Shown piece by piece: positions 43,769 to 51,970 of a stretch of DNA of 64,000 nucleotides. The position numbers and the translations under genes are program-made. Positions within the stretch are counted from its first letter, which is position 1, and each line of letters begins with the position of its first letter. The stretch is taken from contig NZ_JACCFJ010000001.1 in assembly GCF_013410345.1 (NCBI RefSeq), forward strand, positions 5,719,989 through 5,783,988. Reading direction: 5' to 3'. Under the pieces are notes generated by a model. That model worked only from the letters and a program-made list of their open reading frames with translations, did not search any database and had not been told where the DNA came from. The DNA is from Saccharopolyspora hordei. Its GTDB lineage: Bacteria; Actinomycetota; Actinomycetes; Mycobacteriales; Pseudonocardiaceae.

Positions 43769-45208
43769 TCACGTGGGAGCGCTCTCGCCGTGTCCCGTGT
43801 TCGCCGGCTTCGCCGGGGCGCTGGCAGCAGGAAGACCACCGGAGCGGAGTGCGGTCGTTCGGCTCGACCGGAAGACCAGACTCGCCCCCACAACGGCGAG
43901 AACCGCGAGGAACACGGCGAACGGGACCACTCCTGGCGTGGGCGCCCGGGTGCTTCCGAGCACCGCGACGAAACCGCCACCGAGGCCGACCAGCGCCGCC
44001 TGCCCCAGCATGTCGGAGATCTGCAGCGCAGCCGAGTTGAAGCCGCGCTCAGCGGCCGGGGACAGGGCGAGCACTCGTGTCGACGTGCTCGCCACCCCCA
44101 TGCCCATCCCCACACCTCCGACGCCCCACAGCAGGAACACCAGCCAGTGCGGCCCCCACGAGGGCGCGACGAGCACGAGCCCGGCGACCGCGGTGGCCAC
44201 CAGCAGGAGTCCCGCCAGGATCAGCTTCTCCCGACTGAGCTCCCGCTTCCGGGCCTGCCACACCGCTCCGGCGGTCCACCCCAACGAGCCCACGGTCAGG
44301 GGAAGGCCGGCCGTGGCCGGTGAGTAGTGGTGCACCGCAGACAGGAGGAGCGGCACCAACGACTGGGCCCCGAAGAAGGTGCCGGCGAGCAGCCCACGCG
44401 CCAGCACCACCACCGGCAAGCCCGGACGCCCCCGGAGCGTCCCCACCGGGAGCAGCACGCGCAGGCTCGCTGCGGCCACGACGATCGCTGCCGCCCCGAG
44501 TCCCACCGAGAGCGGTGAGGGGTTCTGGACGGCCCAGCTCACCGCCACCACACCGCAGGCCGCGCCCACGGCGGCCGGCGTCAAGCCACGGCCTCCTGGA
44601 GCACTGCCCGCACGCGCGGCACAACGCCACACAGTGGGCGCCACCAGCACCGCGCCCAGGGCCACGAGCGGAGCCAGGCCCAGGAACAGCCAACGCCACG
44701 TCACGTACTGCGTGACCAGTCCAGCGACGGTGGGGCCGATCAGGGCTGGGACCACCCACGCCGAGGAGATCGCACCGAACGCCGCGGGCTGGACTTCCTT
44801 CGGGTAGACCACTGCGATCAGCACGAGCAGTCCGACGCTCTGGCTGCCGCTGGCGAGTCCTTGCAGCGCGCGCGCCACCAGCAGCGTCGGCATGTCGCCG
44901 GCGAGGCCGGCGACGAGCAGCCCCAGCACGAAGACCGCCAGTCCTGCCATCACCGGCGCTGCGGGGCCCCGCCGGTCGGCCACGCGGCCCGCCAGCACGG
45001 TCGCGATCACGCTGGCCGCCAGGAACACCGTGAAGGGCCACGAGTACCACACTTCGCCGTGCAGCTCGTGCACCATCGTCGGCAGAGCTGTCGCCAGCCC
45101 CATCGCTTCGAACGCGACCAGCGTGACGAGCAGGACCATCCCGATGGTGAAGTTGCGATGGTCCTGTGCCCACAAACCGTTGCGGCTCCTGTCGGCGGCA
45201 ATCACCAC
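43769..45208 (-). CDS. MFS transporter (drug/metabolite efflux type)
   Basis: 479 aa from a GTG at 45208; a TTG at 45220 is an alternative, and no good ribosome site is visible for either. About 12-14 hydrophobic helices. Seen: motif A GRVADRRGPAAP after helix 2, LQGLASGSQSVGLLVL, and the motif-C-like WVVPALIGPTVAGLV in helix 5 typical of proton-driven exporters (DHA2 style). A 10-bp inverted repeat overlaps its start region and may be an operator. Possibly co-expressed with the FAAL gene 143 bp downstream, suggesting export of a lipidated product. Confidence 0.83.
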   Translation of the reverse strand: MVIAADRSRNGLWAQDHRNFTIGMVLLVTLVAFEAMGLATALPTMVHELHGEVWYSWPFTVFLAASVIATVLAGRVADRRGPAAPVMAGLAVFVLGLLVAGLAGDMPTLLVARALQGLASGSQSVGLLVLIAVVYPKEVQPAAFGAISSAWVVPALIGPTVAGLVTQYVTWRWLFLGLAPLVALGAVLVAPTVWRCAARAGSAPGGRGLTPAAVGAACGVVAVSWAVQNPSPLSVGLGAAAIVVAAASLRVLLPVGTLRGRPGLPVVVLARGLLAGTFFGAQSLVPLLLSAVHHYSPATAGLPLTVGSLGWTAGAVWQARKRELSREKLILAGLLLVATAVAGLVLVAPSWGPHWLVFLLWGVGGVGMGMGVASTSTRVLALSPAAERGFNSAALQISDMLGQAALVGLGGGFVAVLGSTRAPTPGVVPFAVFLAVLAVVGASLVFRSSRTTALRSGGLPAASAPAKPANTGHGESAPT

Positions 45209-45209
45209 G

Positions 45210-45244
45210 CCAGCTTGCAACCACCGCAGAACCCTGCAAGCTGG
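45210..45244. promoter_or_regulatory. Inverted repeat at the start of the MFS gene
   Basis: CCAGCTTGCA (45210-45219) and its exact complement TGCAAGCTGG (45235-45244), 15-nt spacer. It sits directly upstream of the GTG start, where a repressor would block transcription. Confidence 0.6.
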
Positions 45245-45435
45245 ATCACGCGGACGACCGGTGATATTCGTCCGATGGGGGCGTGCGGCCAGTCGGGGCA
45301 GCGGTCGGCGGTCGGGTCATCTTCTCGTGGGCGCGAATCGCCGCCGATCGCGGGGAAATCGGGATGTCGTCGTCGGCCGGTGCACCGCCTTCGCTGGAGA
45401 TCGGTGATCGACCTGCGTCCGTTCCACAGCCGCCC

Positions 45436-45762
45436 TCAGCGCGATGGCGCTGTCGGCCGCTGGACGTTCACGGGAAGAGACGTGAAGGACGAGAATCCCG
45501 ACCGTTCCGCGCTCCTGGAGCGGGAACGGTGAGACGAATCCTTCAGCAGCCAGCCGATGGGTGCCGTCGGCCCGCAGCCGCCCGACACCTCACGACCCTT
45601 CGACTCCTCTCCGGACGCGGTGTCGTCCTGGTCCCGGGGTGCCCAGCCCGTTCCGGCGGAACGACTCGGAAGGGCTCGGGTGAGCAGGGGCAGCGGGACC
45701 GGCGCGGAGCCGGCGATCAGCAGGTTGATCAGGACGAGCGCGCCCAGGTGGAGCCCGAACAC
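45436..45762 (-). CDS. Small protein with N-terminal helix, cassette partner of zinc-finger/XRE genes (copy 1)
   Basis: 108 aa. Start GTG at 45762 with GAGGAG 3 nt upstream. Residues 1-25 (MFGLHLGALVLINLLIAG) are a hydrophobic helix closely like the start of the 62385-62585 protein (MFWLQVSTLVLVNVLIAS). The rest is polar, Ser/Arg-rich and without similarity to it, so the 3' part may be altered. It lies 30 bp after the zinc-finger gene. Function unknown. Confidence 0.55.
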   Translation of the reverse strand: MFGLHLGALVLINLLIAGSAPVPLPLLTRALPSRSAGTGWAPRDQDDTASGEESKGREVSGGCGPTAPIGWLLKDSSHRSRSRSAERSGFSSFTSLPVNVQRPTAPSR

Positions 45763-45791
45763 GGTCTCCTCGGCGGGCTGGGACGGGCGGG

Positions 45792-46067
45792 TCAGGTGCG
45801 GTCCGCGAGGACGCGCCAGCAGTCCACGCAGGTCCTCTCCCGCACCCAGTCCACCTCGGACCGGTCGCGCAGCTCAGCAGCGTCAGCCGTCGCCCCGCAG
45901 TAGGCGGTGACCGGCTCACCGACCGGAACTCGGCCTGCCACAACGGGAAACGCATGACGCCCACCAGTCACCGGACGCCAGGTGCCCAGCGCCGAGCTGC
46001 CGACCGTGACGGCCCAGGTGATCCCGTTCAGCACCGGAGCGGTCCCAGCGCTCGGAGCGCCGTTCAT
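45792..46067 (-). CDS. Small putative zinc-finger protein of an XRE/DUF397 cassette (copy 1), N-terminus replaced
   Basis: 91 aa. The core WRPVTGGRHAFPV...GEPVTAYCG...WVRERTCVDCWRVLADRT has the His/Cys pattern (H-x(n)-C, then CVDC) of the short zinc-binding proteins found beside XRE-DUF397 pairs in Pseudonocardiaceae. The first ~28 residues (MNGAPSAGTAPVLNGITW...) are antisense to a DUF5753 remnant, so the original start was lost and the frame happens to stay open. May or may not be expressed. Confidence 0.55.
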   Translation of the reverse strand: MNGAPSAGTAPVLNGITWAVTVGSSALGTWRPVTGGRHAFPVVAGRVPVGEPVTAYCGATADAAELRDRSEVDWVRERTCVDCWRVLADRT

Positions 46068-46268
46068 CCTGCTGTCCTACGCGGAAGACCCGGACGTGGC
46101 CCACGCCGGCTGCTCGACGGGGTGCCGCTGCTCGGAGGGTCCGGCCGGAGTCGAGACGCACAGCCTGACCTCCAGCGCCTTGCGCGCCAAGGCCCTGGGC
46201 CAGAGGGAATCGATCACCTTCCTCGACCGGCTCGCCCGCGAGTCGTGGGCACGTCGGGGGAGCACGTC
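45985..46268 (+). pseudogene. Remnant of XRE-family regulator (DUF5753 part only)
   Basis: Reads VTAQVIPFSTGAVPALGAPF and ILLSYAEDPDV, then after a garbled stretch LRAKALGQRESITFLDRLAR: these match the C-terminal DUF5753 region of actinobacterial XRE regulators (ligand/partner domain). The whole N-terminal half, including the HTH, is missing, and the middle is frameshifted. The left end abuts the zinc-finger gene running the other way. Confidence 0.6.
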
Positions 46269-46480
46269 ATGCCCACCCCCGACCTCACCCACGCGCACCG
46301 GCGCAAGAGCAGCCGCAGCAACGGCGGTGGAGACGCGTGCGTCCGGGTGGCGGGCGTTCCGGGAGCGACCGGGGTGAAGGAAGCGAGTTCGGCGCGGCCA
46401 GCCCTGTCCTCCCGTTCACGCCCGAGGCGTGGTCGGCCCACCTCCGCGACGTGAAGAGCGGGAAGCACGACCTGCGCTGA
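46269..46480 (+). pseudogene. DUF397 protein gene, frameshifted
   Basis: Starts ATG at 46269 with HRRKSSRSNGGGDACVRVAG (DUF397 motif, with Arg for the usual Trp). It continues after a 1-nt deletion near 46382 in another frame as PVLPFTPEAWSAHLRDVKSG to a TGA at 46478-46480. Total length 212 bp is not a multiple of three. Normal DUF397 proteins are 60-70 aa and pair with XRE-DUF5753 regulators. The intact counterpart is at 63540-63740. Confidence 0.75.
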
Positions 46481-46546
46481 CCGGTTCGATGCGCGTCCGT
46501 CGGGCCAGTGCGGGAGATCTGGTCAACAGCCGCTGACCTGCGGTGG

Positions 46547-46623
46547 TGGTGCCCCCGGTCGGGTTCGAACCGACACTTGAACGATTTTAAGTCGTTTGCC
46601 TCTGCCAGTTGGGCTACGGGGGC
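46547..46623 (-). tRNA. tRNA with anticodon UAA (Leu), short variable arm
   Basis: 77 nt with encoded CCA. Acceptor stem GCCCCCG/CGGGGGC and discriminator A. D-arm like that of leucine tRNAs (3-bp stem, GG in the loop), anticodon arm AACGA-CTTAAAA-TCGTT, T-arm GTCGG-TTCGAAC-CCGAC. The anticodon reads UAA (codon UUA). The variable region is only 5 nt (CAAGT), whereas normal leucine tRNAs, including bldA, have a long variable arm. All stems pair well, so it looks functional. Confidence 0.85.
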
Positions 46624-46713
46624 TGGTGATCGGCACAGGCCGACCGCACCTCTAGGACGCAGGAGAGCCCGGGTCGGTTCCCGGCTCCGCCGATCTGCAC
46701 CTGGTCGGTTGGT

Positions 46714-47841
46714 TCACCAAGGGCCCCACCCGCCGGACGCCGTGGCCGACAGCTCCTGGAACCGGGTGCGCACCCAGTCGTGCACCGCCGTGGAGACCTC
46801 CGCGGACCCCGCGCGGTGCTCGAACCAGCGCCAGTCGCAGTTGACGTTGACCTCGAGGAACACCCAGTCGTCGCCGACCCCGAGCAGGTCGAAGCCCGCC
46901 ACGGCCAGGCCCCACGTGCGGCACAGCTCCAGCAGGCGCTCGGCCAGCGACTCGGGGACCTCCGCCGGCTCGACCACCACCGACTCCGGGTCGACCCACA
47001 GCTGCGCCGGGTCCAGCTTCTGCACGCGGAAACCGATCGTCCGGTCGCCGACCACGAACACCCGCAGCTCGCGGCCGGCGTCGACGAACTGCTGCACCAG
47101 CACCGGCGCCGGTTCGCGGGCTTCGCCGCTGCGGCGGACGTCCAGCGGCTGCGGGAACAGACCGCGCAGCGCGCCGGGCTCGGGTTCGAGCAGGTGGTGA
47201 CCGGCCGTCTTGACGATGCACCGCCCGCCACCGGGCCGGCTGCGGCCGGGCATCGTGGTCACCGTGCTGCGGGGCACCCGCAGACCGACCGCGGCCGCGT
47301 CCTGCAGCTGGGTCAACCGGTCGAGGTGCTCGCTCACGCGCACCGAGTTGACCCGCTCCCAGTCCTTCCGGCTGGACAGCCAGTTCGCCACCGCGCGCCA
47401 CTGCTCACGGACGTAGGCGCCGTGCACGGTGGTCGGGTCCACGGGGATGGCGTCGATGTCGAAGTGCCGCCGCCAGACCAGCACCGGCCGCAGCAGCCAG
47501 CGGTGCAGTTCCAGCAGCGGGGTGTCGGTGTGGACGGTGAGCGGGAGGTCCAGGCAGCGGTCGGCGTCGATGCGGGCCACGCGGATGTCGTCCTCGGCCA
47601 GCGCGAGCGACAGCTCGTTCATCTCCATGTCCGCGGCGCGGGCCAGCACCAGCACGCACGGGACGGGATCGCCCGGTTCGTCGTCCACCAGGTCCGCGCC
47701 GAACATCCGCTCCTGGAAGTCCAGCGGGGTGGCGGAGGCGCGGAAGAAGTAGTCCTGCCCTTGCAACAGCATCGGTGTGGGGTGCAGCGACGGCTCGGGG
47801 ACACCCCCGGTGCCATCGGGCTGTCCCTCGACCGATGCCAT
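46714..47841 (-). CDS. ATP-grasp ligase, possible peptide (RiPP) maturase
   Basis: 375 aa. Start ATG at 47841; the ribosome site GGAAGAAGGA lies inside the end of the upstream 42-aa ORF (4 nt between stop codon start and ATG), so they are translationally coupled. N-terminal half (1-150): CVLVLARAADMEMNELSLAL, RPVLVWRRHFDI. ATP-grasp half (150-375): CIVKTAGHHLLEPEPG (P-loop-like), PVLVQQFVDAGRELRVFVVG, GFDLLGVG and the metal-binding FLEVNVNCDWRWFE. The arrangement resembles MvdD/graspetide-type ATP-grasp ligases that form ester or amide crosslinks in short peptides. Substrate unproven. Confidence 0.75.
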   Translation of the reverse strand: MASVEGQPDGTGGVPEPSLHPTPMLLQGQDYFFRASATPLDFQERMFGADLVDDEPGDPVPCVLVLARAADMEMNELSLALAEDDIRVARIDADRCLDLPLTVHTDTPLLELHRWLLRPVLVWRRHFDIDAIPVDPTTVHGAYVREQWRAVANWLSSRKDWERVNSVRVSEHLDRLTQLQDAAAVGLRVPRSTVTTMPGRSRPGGGRCIVKTAGHHLLEPEPGALRGLFPQPLDVRRSGEAREPAPVLVQQFVDAGRELRVFVVGDRTIGFRVQKLDPAQLWVDPESVVVEPAEVPESLAERLLELCRTWGLAVAGFDLLGVGDDWVFLEVNVNCDWRWFEHRAGSAEVSTAVHDWVRTRFQELSATASGGWGPW

Positions 47842-47843
47842 CG

Positions 47844-47972
47844 TCAGTCGTCCTTCTTCCGGAAGATCTCGGCCGCTTCCCGGTAGTCGGCCGCGAAGTC
47901 GGCGAGCGGCCCTTCCTCGACGGCACCGCTGCGGAACAACGCCGCCAACTCCTTCAGCGTCAAGGGATTCAC
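47844..47972 (-). CDS. Short peptide ORF coupled to the ATP-grasp gene (candidate precursor)
   Basis: 42 aa from a GTG at 47972 (MNPLTLKELAALFRSGAVEE...), or 39 aa from the TTG at 47963, which has the better ribosome-site spacing (GGAGGGG, 8 nt). The sequence is acidic/basic (FAADYREAAEIFRKKDD at the end), with a likely N-terminal helix LTLKELAALFRSG. There is no similarity to known graspetide precursors, but position, size and coupling to an ATP-grasp ligase make it a candidate substrate; a small regulatory or chaperone peptide is the alternative. Confidence 0.6.
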   Translation of the reverse strand: MNPLTLKELAALFRSGAVEEGPLADFAADYREAAEIFRKKDD

Positions 47973-48100
47973 CCCTCCCCCCACGTAACACACCCGATCA
48001 GGTGAACACCTCGACGTGAGACTGCGATCCCTCACTACAGGCTGTCAAGGATAGCTGATCACCAGATAGCCCGCACGGAGCAGGAATCCTTGACGCACGA

Positions 48101-48129
48101 AAGCCGCGTGCCCCAGTGACACGCGGCTT
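48101..48129 (-). terminator. Hairpin after ndh
   Basis: AAGCCGCGTG / CACGCGGCTT, 10-bp perfect stem with a 9-nt loop, 19 nt past the ndh stop. Confidence 0.75.
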
Positions 48130-48147
48130 CGTCGCTCCTGCCCCCGC

Positions 48148-49470
48148 TCAGCTCTCCGCAGCTCGCTCGAAGGCCGCACGCGGGTTCTGGATCTGGCCCA
48201 TGGACACCACTTCGCGCTTGAAGAGGAAGGCCAGCGTCCAGTCGATGATGATGCGCAGCTTCCGGTTGAACGTGGGCATCCGGCTCACGTGGTAGGAGCG
48301 GTGCATGAACCACGCCAGGAAGCCCTTGGCCTTGAAGCCGTAGACGTCGGCGACGCCCTTGTACAGCCCCATGCCCGCGACCGAACCCGCGTACGCGTGG
48401 CGGTACTCCTTGGTCGGCTTGCCGCGCAGCGAGGCGAGGACGTTCTTCGCCAGCTGGTTGGCCTGCCGCACCGCGTGCTGCGCGGACGGCGCGCAGGTGG
48501 CACCGGGGTTCTCGTCGGTCTTGGACAGGTCCGGCACCGCGGCGCAGTCACCCGCGGCCCAGACGTCCGGCAGGCCCTCGACCTGCAGGTGCGCGGTGGC
48601 CTTGACGCGGCCGCGCTCGTCCAGCGGCAGGTCGCTGTTCTTCAGCACCGGGTTGGCCTTGACGCCCGCGTTCCACACCAGGGTGTCGGTGTCGAACTCG
48701 GTGCCGTCGGAGAGGACCGCGTGACCGCCCTCGACCGACTTCAGGAAGGTGTTGAGGTACACCTTGATGCCGCGCTCCTCGAGCGCGTTGACCACGTAGA
48801 CGCCCATCTTCTCGCTGACCTCGGGCATGACCCGGCCAGCGGCCTCGACGAGCACCCACTCCATGTCTTCGGGCTTGATGTTCTGGTAGTAGCGGGTCGC
48901 GAAGCGGGCCATGTCCTCCAGCTCGGCCAACGCCTCGACGCCCGCGAAACCGCCACCGACGAAGGTGAAGGTGAGCAGCCGCTTGCGCAGCTCCTCGTCG
49001 TCGGTGTTGGCCGCGGCGTCCATCTTGCCCAGCACGTGGTTGCGCAGGTAGGTGGCTTCGCCCACGGTCTTGAGCCCGATGCCCTCCTCGGCGAGGCCGG
49101 GGATCGGCAGCAGCCGGGAGACCGAGCCCAGCGCCACGACGAGCACGTCGTAGCCGATCTGCTCAGTGCCGGTCTGCGGGTTCTCGACCGTGACGACCTT
49201 CTGGTCGTGCTTGATCTCGGTGACGGCGGCGGTGACCACGTGGCACCGCTTCAACACTCGTCGCAGTGGCGCTACCACGTGGCGGGGCTCAACGTTGCCC
49301 GCGGCCGCTTCCGGGAGGAAGGGCTGGTAGGTCATGTGCGGCTGAGGGTCGACGACCGTCACGGAGGCCTCCCGGCGCCCCAGCTTCTTCTGCAGCTGAA
49401 GTGCCGTGTACATGCCGACGTAACCGCCGCCGAGGATGAGAATCCGCGTGGGATCGGATTTACCAGCCAT
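48148..49470 (-). CDS. ndh: Type II NADH dehydrogenase (NDH-2)
   Basis: 440 aa flavoprotein of the respiratory chain; passes electrons from NADH to menaquinone without pumping protons. FAD-binding ILILGGGYVGMYTALQL at the N-terminus, the mid-protein NADH-binding FTFVGGGFAGVEALAELE (about 170-187), VWAAGDCAAVPD and the quinone-side APSAQHAVRQANQLAKN. The C-terminal amphipathic region (AWFMHRSYHVSRMPTFNRK, IIIDWTLAFLFKRE) is the membrane anchor. Start ATG at 49470. Monocistronic with a hairpin. Confidence 0.9.
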   Translation of the reverse strand: MAGKSDPTRILILGGGYVGMYTALQLQKKLGRREASVTVVDPQPHMTYQPFLPEAAAGNVEPRHVVAPLRRVLKRCHVVTAAVTEIKHDQKVVTVENPQTGTEQIGYDVLVVALGSVSRLLPIPGLAEEGIGLKTVGEATYLRNHVLGKMDAAANTDDEELRKRLLTFTFVGGGFAGVEALAELEDMARFATRYYQNIKPEDMEWVLVEAAGRVMPEVSEKMGVYVVNALEERGIKVYLNTFLKSVEGGHAVLSDGTEFDTDTLVWNAGVKANPVLKNSDLPLDERGRVKATAHLQVEGLPDVWAAGDCAAVPDLSKTDENPGATCAPSAQHAVRQANQLAKNVLASLRGKPTKEYRHAYAGSVAGMGLYKGVADVYGFKAKGFLAWFMHRSYHVSRMPTFNRKLRIIIDWTLAFLFKREVVSMGQIQNPRAAFERAAES

Positions 49471-49741
49471 GGTTCACATGGTCGCACCACGGACCGTGTC
49501 CGCGCTGCGCCGACCCCCCTTAATGTGACGCCAGTCGCGAGTGGCTTCGATCACGGTCAACGCGCCGTGTGCGGCCAAACGCGCTGTGTACGCACCCCAG
49601 CGGGGGTGGTGAGCGGTGGCGTCACGGTGACACCACCGAGGTGTCATGGGGGCTGGTTCCAGCCACCATACCGAATCTTGAACAGCGATGCCCGGCCCCG
49701 GTGCGGATCTTGGCGAAATCTCAGGAACGTTCACCCGCCGT

Positions 49742-50344
49742 TCACCCGGGGCCGCCGCCGCACCGTCGAGCCACGTCCTCCGCCACGCGTTGCAGCTCGG
49801 CCCGGTAGTCCGCCCACCACTGGCGATCGGCGTCCGGGAGGTTGTCGCCGGGGGCCTGCATCCCGACCTGTCCGTCGACCAGCTCGCGGACGATGTCGGC
49901 GTGCCCGGCGTGCCGGTCGGTCTCGGCGATGACGTGCACGAGGACCCGGTGCAGCGTCACCTCGTCCCGGCCCGCCGGCCACCACGGGACCCGACCGGGC
50001 GCGTCCAGCTCCAGGGCGTCGATGGTCGCGTCCGAGTGCGCCCGCACCCGGCGGTAGAGGTCGACGACCCACTCCCGCGACTCGTCGGCGGTCGCCCACA
50101 TGTCCGCGTTGGCCTCGGCGTCGTCGGCCAACCAGGGCATGGGCTCCGGGAAGGGCCGGTCGAAGACGACGCCGAAGTACCCGGCCTCCATGGTCGCGAC
50201 GTGCTTGACCAGGCCGAGCAGGTTCGTGCCCGTCGGCGTCAGCGGGCGGCGGACGTCGTACTCGGAGAGCCCGTCGAGCTTGCCCAGCAGCGCGTCCCGC
50301 GCGGCGCCCAAGTAGAGCTCCAGGTCCGACTTCGGTGATCCCAT
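49742..50344 (-). CDS. DinB/DUF664 family protein
   Basis: 200 aa four-helix protein: LGKLDGLSEYDVRRPLTPTGTNLLGLVKHVATMEAGYF, and HVIAETDRHAGHADIVRELVDG with the metal-binding His triad (VKH, HVIAETDRHAGH). Typical of DinB/mini-circle DUF664 proteins, which include thiol S-transferases (mycothiol users). Start ATG at 50344 (MGSPKSDLELYLGA). Activity unknown. Confidence 0.85.
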   Translation of the reverse strand: MGSPKSDLELYLGAARDALLGKLDGLSEYDVRRPLTPTGTNLLGLVKHVATMEAGYFGVVFDRPFPEPMPWLADDAEANADMWATADESREWVVDLYRRVRAHSDATIDALELDAPGRVPWWPAGRDEVTLHRVLVHVIAETDRHAGHADIVRELVDGQVGMQAPGDNLPDADRQWWADYRAELQRVAEDVARRCGGGPG

Positions 50345-50392
50345 GGCGAGAGCCTTCCACGCCGCACCGACGATGTCGCGGCGCGACCCGGC

Positions 50393-51148
50393 TCAGGTGC
50401 GCGGAGGACGCCTGCGCAGCAGCAGGCAGACGAAGCCGAGCACGCCCCGGTAGCCGCGCAGCCAGCCGCCGCGGTGCTCACGGGCCGCCGCGAGGGCGGC
50501 CTCGGCGTCCGGGGCGTCGGGGTGGTCGAGCGCCCACCGCGTCAGCGAACCGGTCCAGGACCACTCGTAGTCGTCCCACTCCCCGGGCTCGCTGACGTGC
50601 CCGAAGACCGGCGTCCACCCGTTCTGCTGGACCAGCTCCACCGTGCCCGCCAGGTCCCGGAAGTCGTCCGGCGTCGCGTCGAGCGCGGTCAACGCGGCCC
50701 GGTCCGGTGGCCGCTCCCAGAACCCCTCCCCGACGAGCACGGCACCGTCGGGCGCGACGAGCGGGTCCACCGCCCGCAGCGTGCCCTCCAGCCCACCGAA
50801 GACGTGCGTCGCCCCGACGCACAGCACGAGGTCGCAGGCCCGCGGTGGCCGGTGCTCGCGCGCGTCTCCGCGCACGAAGGTCACCCGGTCGTCGAGCCGG
50901 CGTTCCCGGGCAGCGGCTCCGGCGCGCCGCAGCGCGGGCTCCGACAGGTCGACGGCGACGGCCTCCGCCGCGGGGAACTCCTGGAGCGCGCGCAGGGTCC
51001 ACTCCCCTGCCCCGCAACCGAGGTCGAGCACGAGCGCGTCCGGCGGGCAGGCGGCCTGACGGACCAACGACTGCACGCTCGACGCGCTCACCGGCGCGGC
51101 GATGGGGTGGTCGGCGTGGGCCAGTGCGCTCACCCGTTGACGATCCAT
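50393..51148 (-). CDS. Class I SAM-dependent methyltransferase
   Basis: 251 aa. The start ATG at 51148 is chosen by homology (MDRQRVSALAHADHPI), as the ribosome site is poor. SAM-binding motif I is VLDLGCGAGEWTLRAL, followed by AVAVDLSEPALRRA and FVRGDAREH; a later ACDLVLCVGATHVFG is motif IV. Substrate unknown. It lies 49 bp upstream of the DinB-like gene on the same strand, a probable operon. Confidence 0.82.
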   Translation of the reverse strand: MDRQRVSALAHADHPIAAPVSASSVQSLVRQAACPPDALVLDLGCGAGEWTLRALQEFPAAEAVAVDLSEPALRRAGAAARERRLDDRVTFVRGDAREHRPPRACDLVLCVGATHVFGGLEGTLRAVDPLVAPDGAVLVGEGFWERPPDRAALTALDATPDDFRDLAGTVELVQQNGWTPVFGHVSEPGEWDDYEWSWTGSLTRWALDHPDAPDAEAALAAAREHRGGWLRGYRGVLGFVCLLLRRRPPRT

Positions 51149-51332
51149 GCGGCCAGGGTGATCGCCGGGACCGCTGGCGTGCACCTGGATTTCCGCGATC
51201 GCATGGCGGACGTCGTCATCGACGACTCGCTGTTCGCCAACCCGCGGATGATCGCACCGTGAACCCCGAGCCGACCGTGCGGGACGTCGTCGCCGAACTC
51301 CGCGGAGCCCGCGGGCGCCGACGGCGAGCACG

Positions 51333-51803
51333 TCAAGCCCCCTCGGCCTGCCGGCGGGGTTCGGCCACCATCCGGATCTTGATGCCGTTCCCCCCGTGGC
51401 GGCCGACCTCCTGGAAGCCGAGGCGCCGGTACAGCTGGTGGGCACGCGGGTTGACGGTCAGCACGTCGAGGACCACAGGTCGGTGGCGGGCGGCGGCGTC
51501 GTCGAGGAGCTGCTGGATGAGCCGGCCGCCGATGCCTCGGCCTTGGTGGTCTGGATGCAGTTCGTTGCGTCCCAGGTAGGTCTCGGCCGGCCGGTGGTCC
51601 ACGATCAGGACCCCGGCATCACGGCCGCCGACCGTGATGATGCGCGTGCGGGCGGGGTCGAAGGCGCGCTGGTGGTAGTCCCGTTGGTCGGCTTCGTCCC
51701 AGCCCCAGACCGCTTCGACGTCGTCACGCATGGCGGCGCGGTGCAGCTGGTAGCAGAGTTCCTCGTCAGCTGGTGTGGCCGGCCGCAGCCCGACGTCGTC
51801 CAC
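51333..51803 (-). CDS. GNAT-family N-acetyltransferase
   Basis: 156 aa. The start is taken as the GTG at 51803 (7 nt after GGGGAG); an ATG at 51878 would add 25 residues with no GNAT similarity. Acetyl-CoA-binding motif A is ELHPDHQGRGIGGRLIQQLL; the C-terminal VNPRAHQLYRRLGFQEVGRHG is the usual beta6-beta7 end. Substrate unknown. Confidence 0.83.
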   Translation of the reverse strand: MDDVGLRPATPADEELCYQLHRAAMRDDVEAVWGWDEADQRDYHQRAFDPARTRIITVGGRDAGVLIVDHRPAETYLGRNELHPDHQGRGIGGRLIQQLLDDAAARHRPVVLDVLTVNPRAHQLYRRLGFQEVGRHGGNGIKIRMVAEPRRQAEGA

Positions 51804-51926
51804 GCATCGGCTCCCCGAGTTCCGTTCGACCAGCCGCCCGTCGCGTGCAGTGGTCCCAGCTGGGTCGCGTGTCGGCATCCGGGAGATCGTTCCGCGCCGG
51901 TCCGCGTCACGCGCACGCCGCCGTGG

Positions 51927-51970
51927 TCGTGAGTGCGGGAACCGGCTGGAGGCGGTCTTCGCACTCACGA
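51927..51970. repeat. 44-bp palindromic element, copy 1
   Basis: TCGTGAGTGC (51927-51936) and GCACTCACGA (51961-51970) enclose an inner inverted repeat around ACCGGC. The minus-strand TCG-TGA inside it supplies the stop codon of the decayed dehalogenase gene. An equal-length copy lies at 62635-62678. Confidence 0.7.

Noticed and set aside
51179..51340. Two plus-strand fragments joined by a GTGA overlap (VHLDFRDRMADVVIDDSLFA... and MNPEPTVRDVVAELRGARG) that look like coding remnants
   Set aside because: Each is under 30 residues, no family could be recognised and the second runs into the GNAT gene end. Could be chance in GC-rich DNA.
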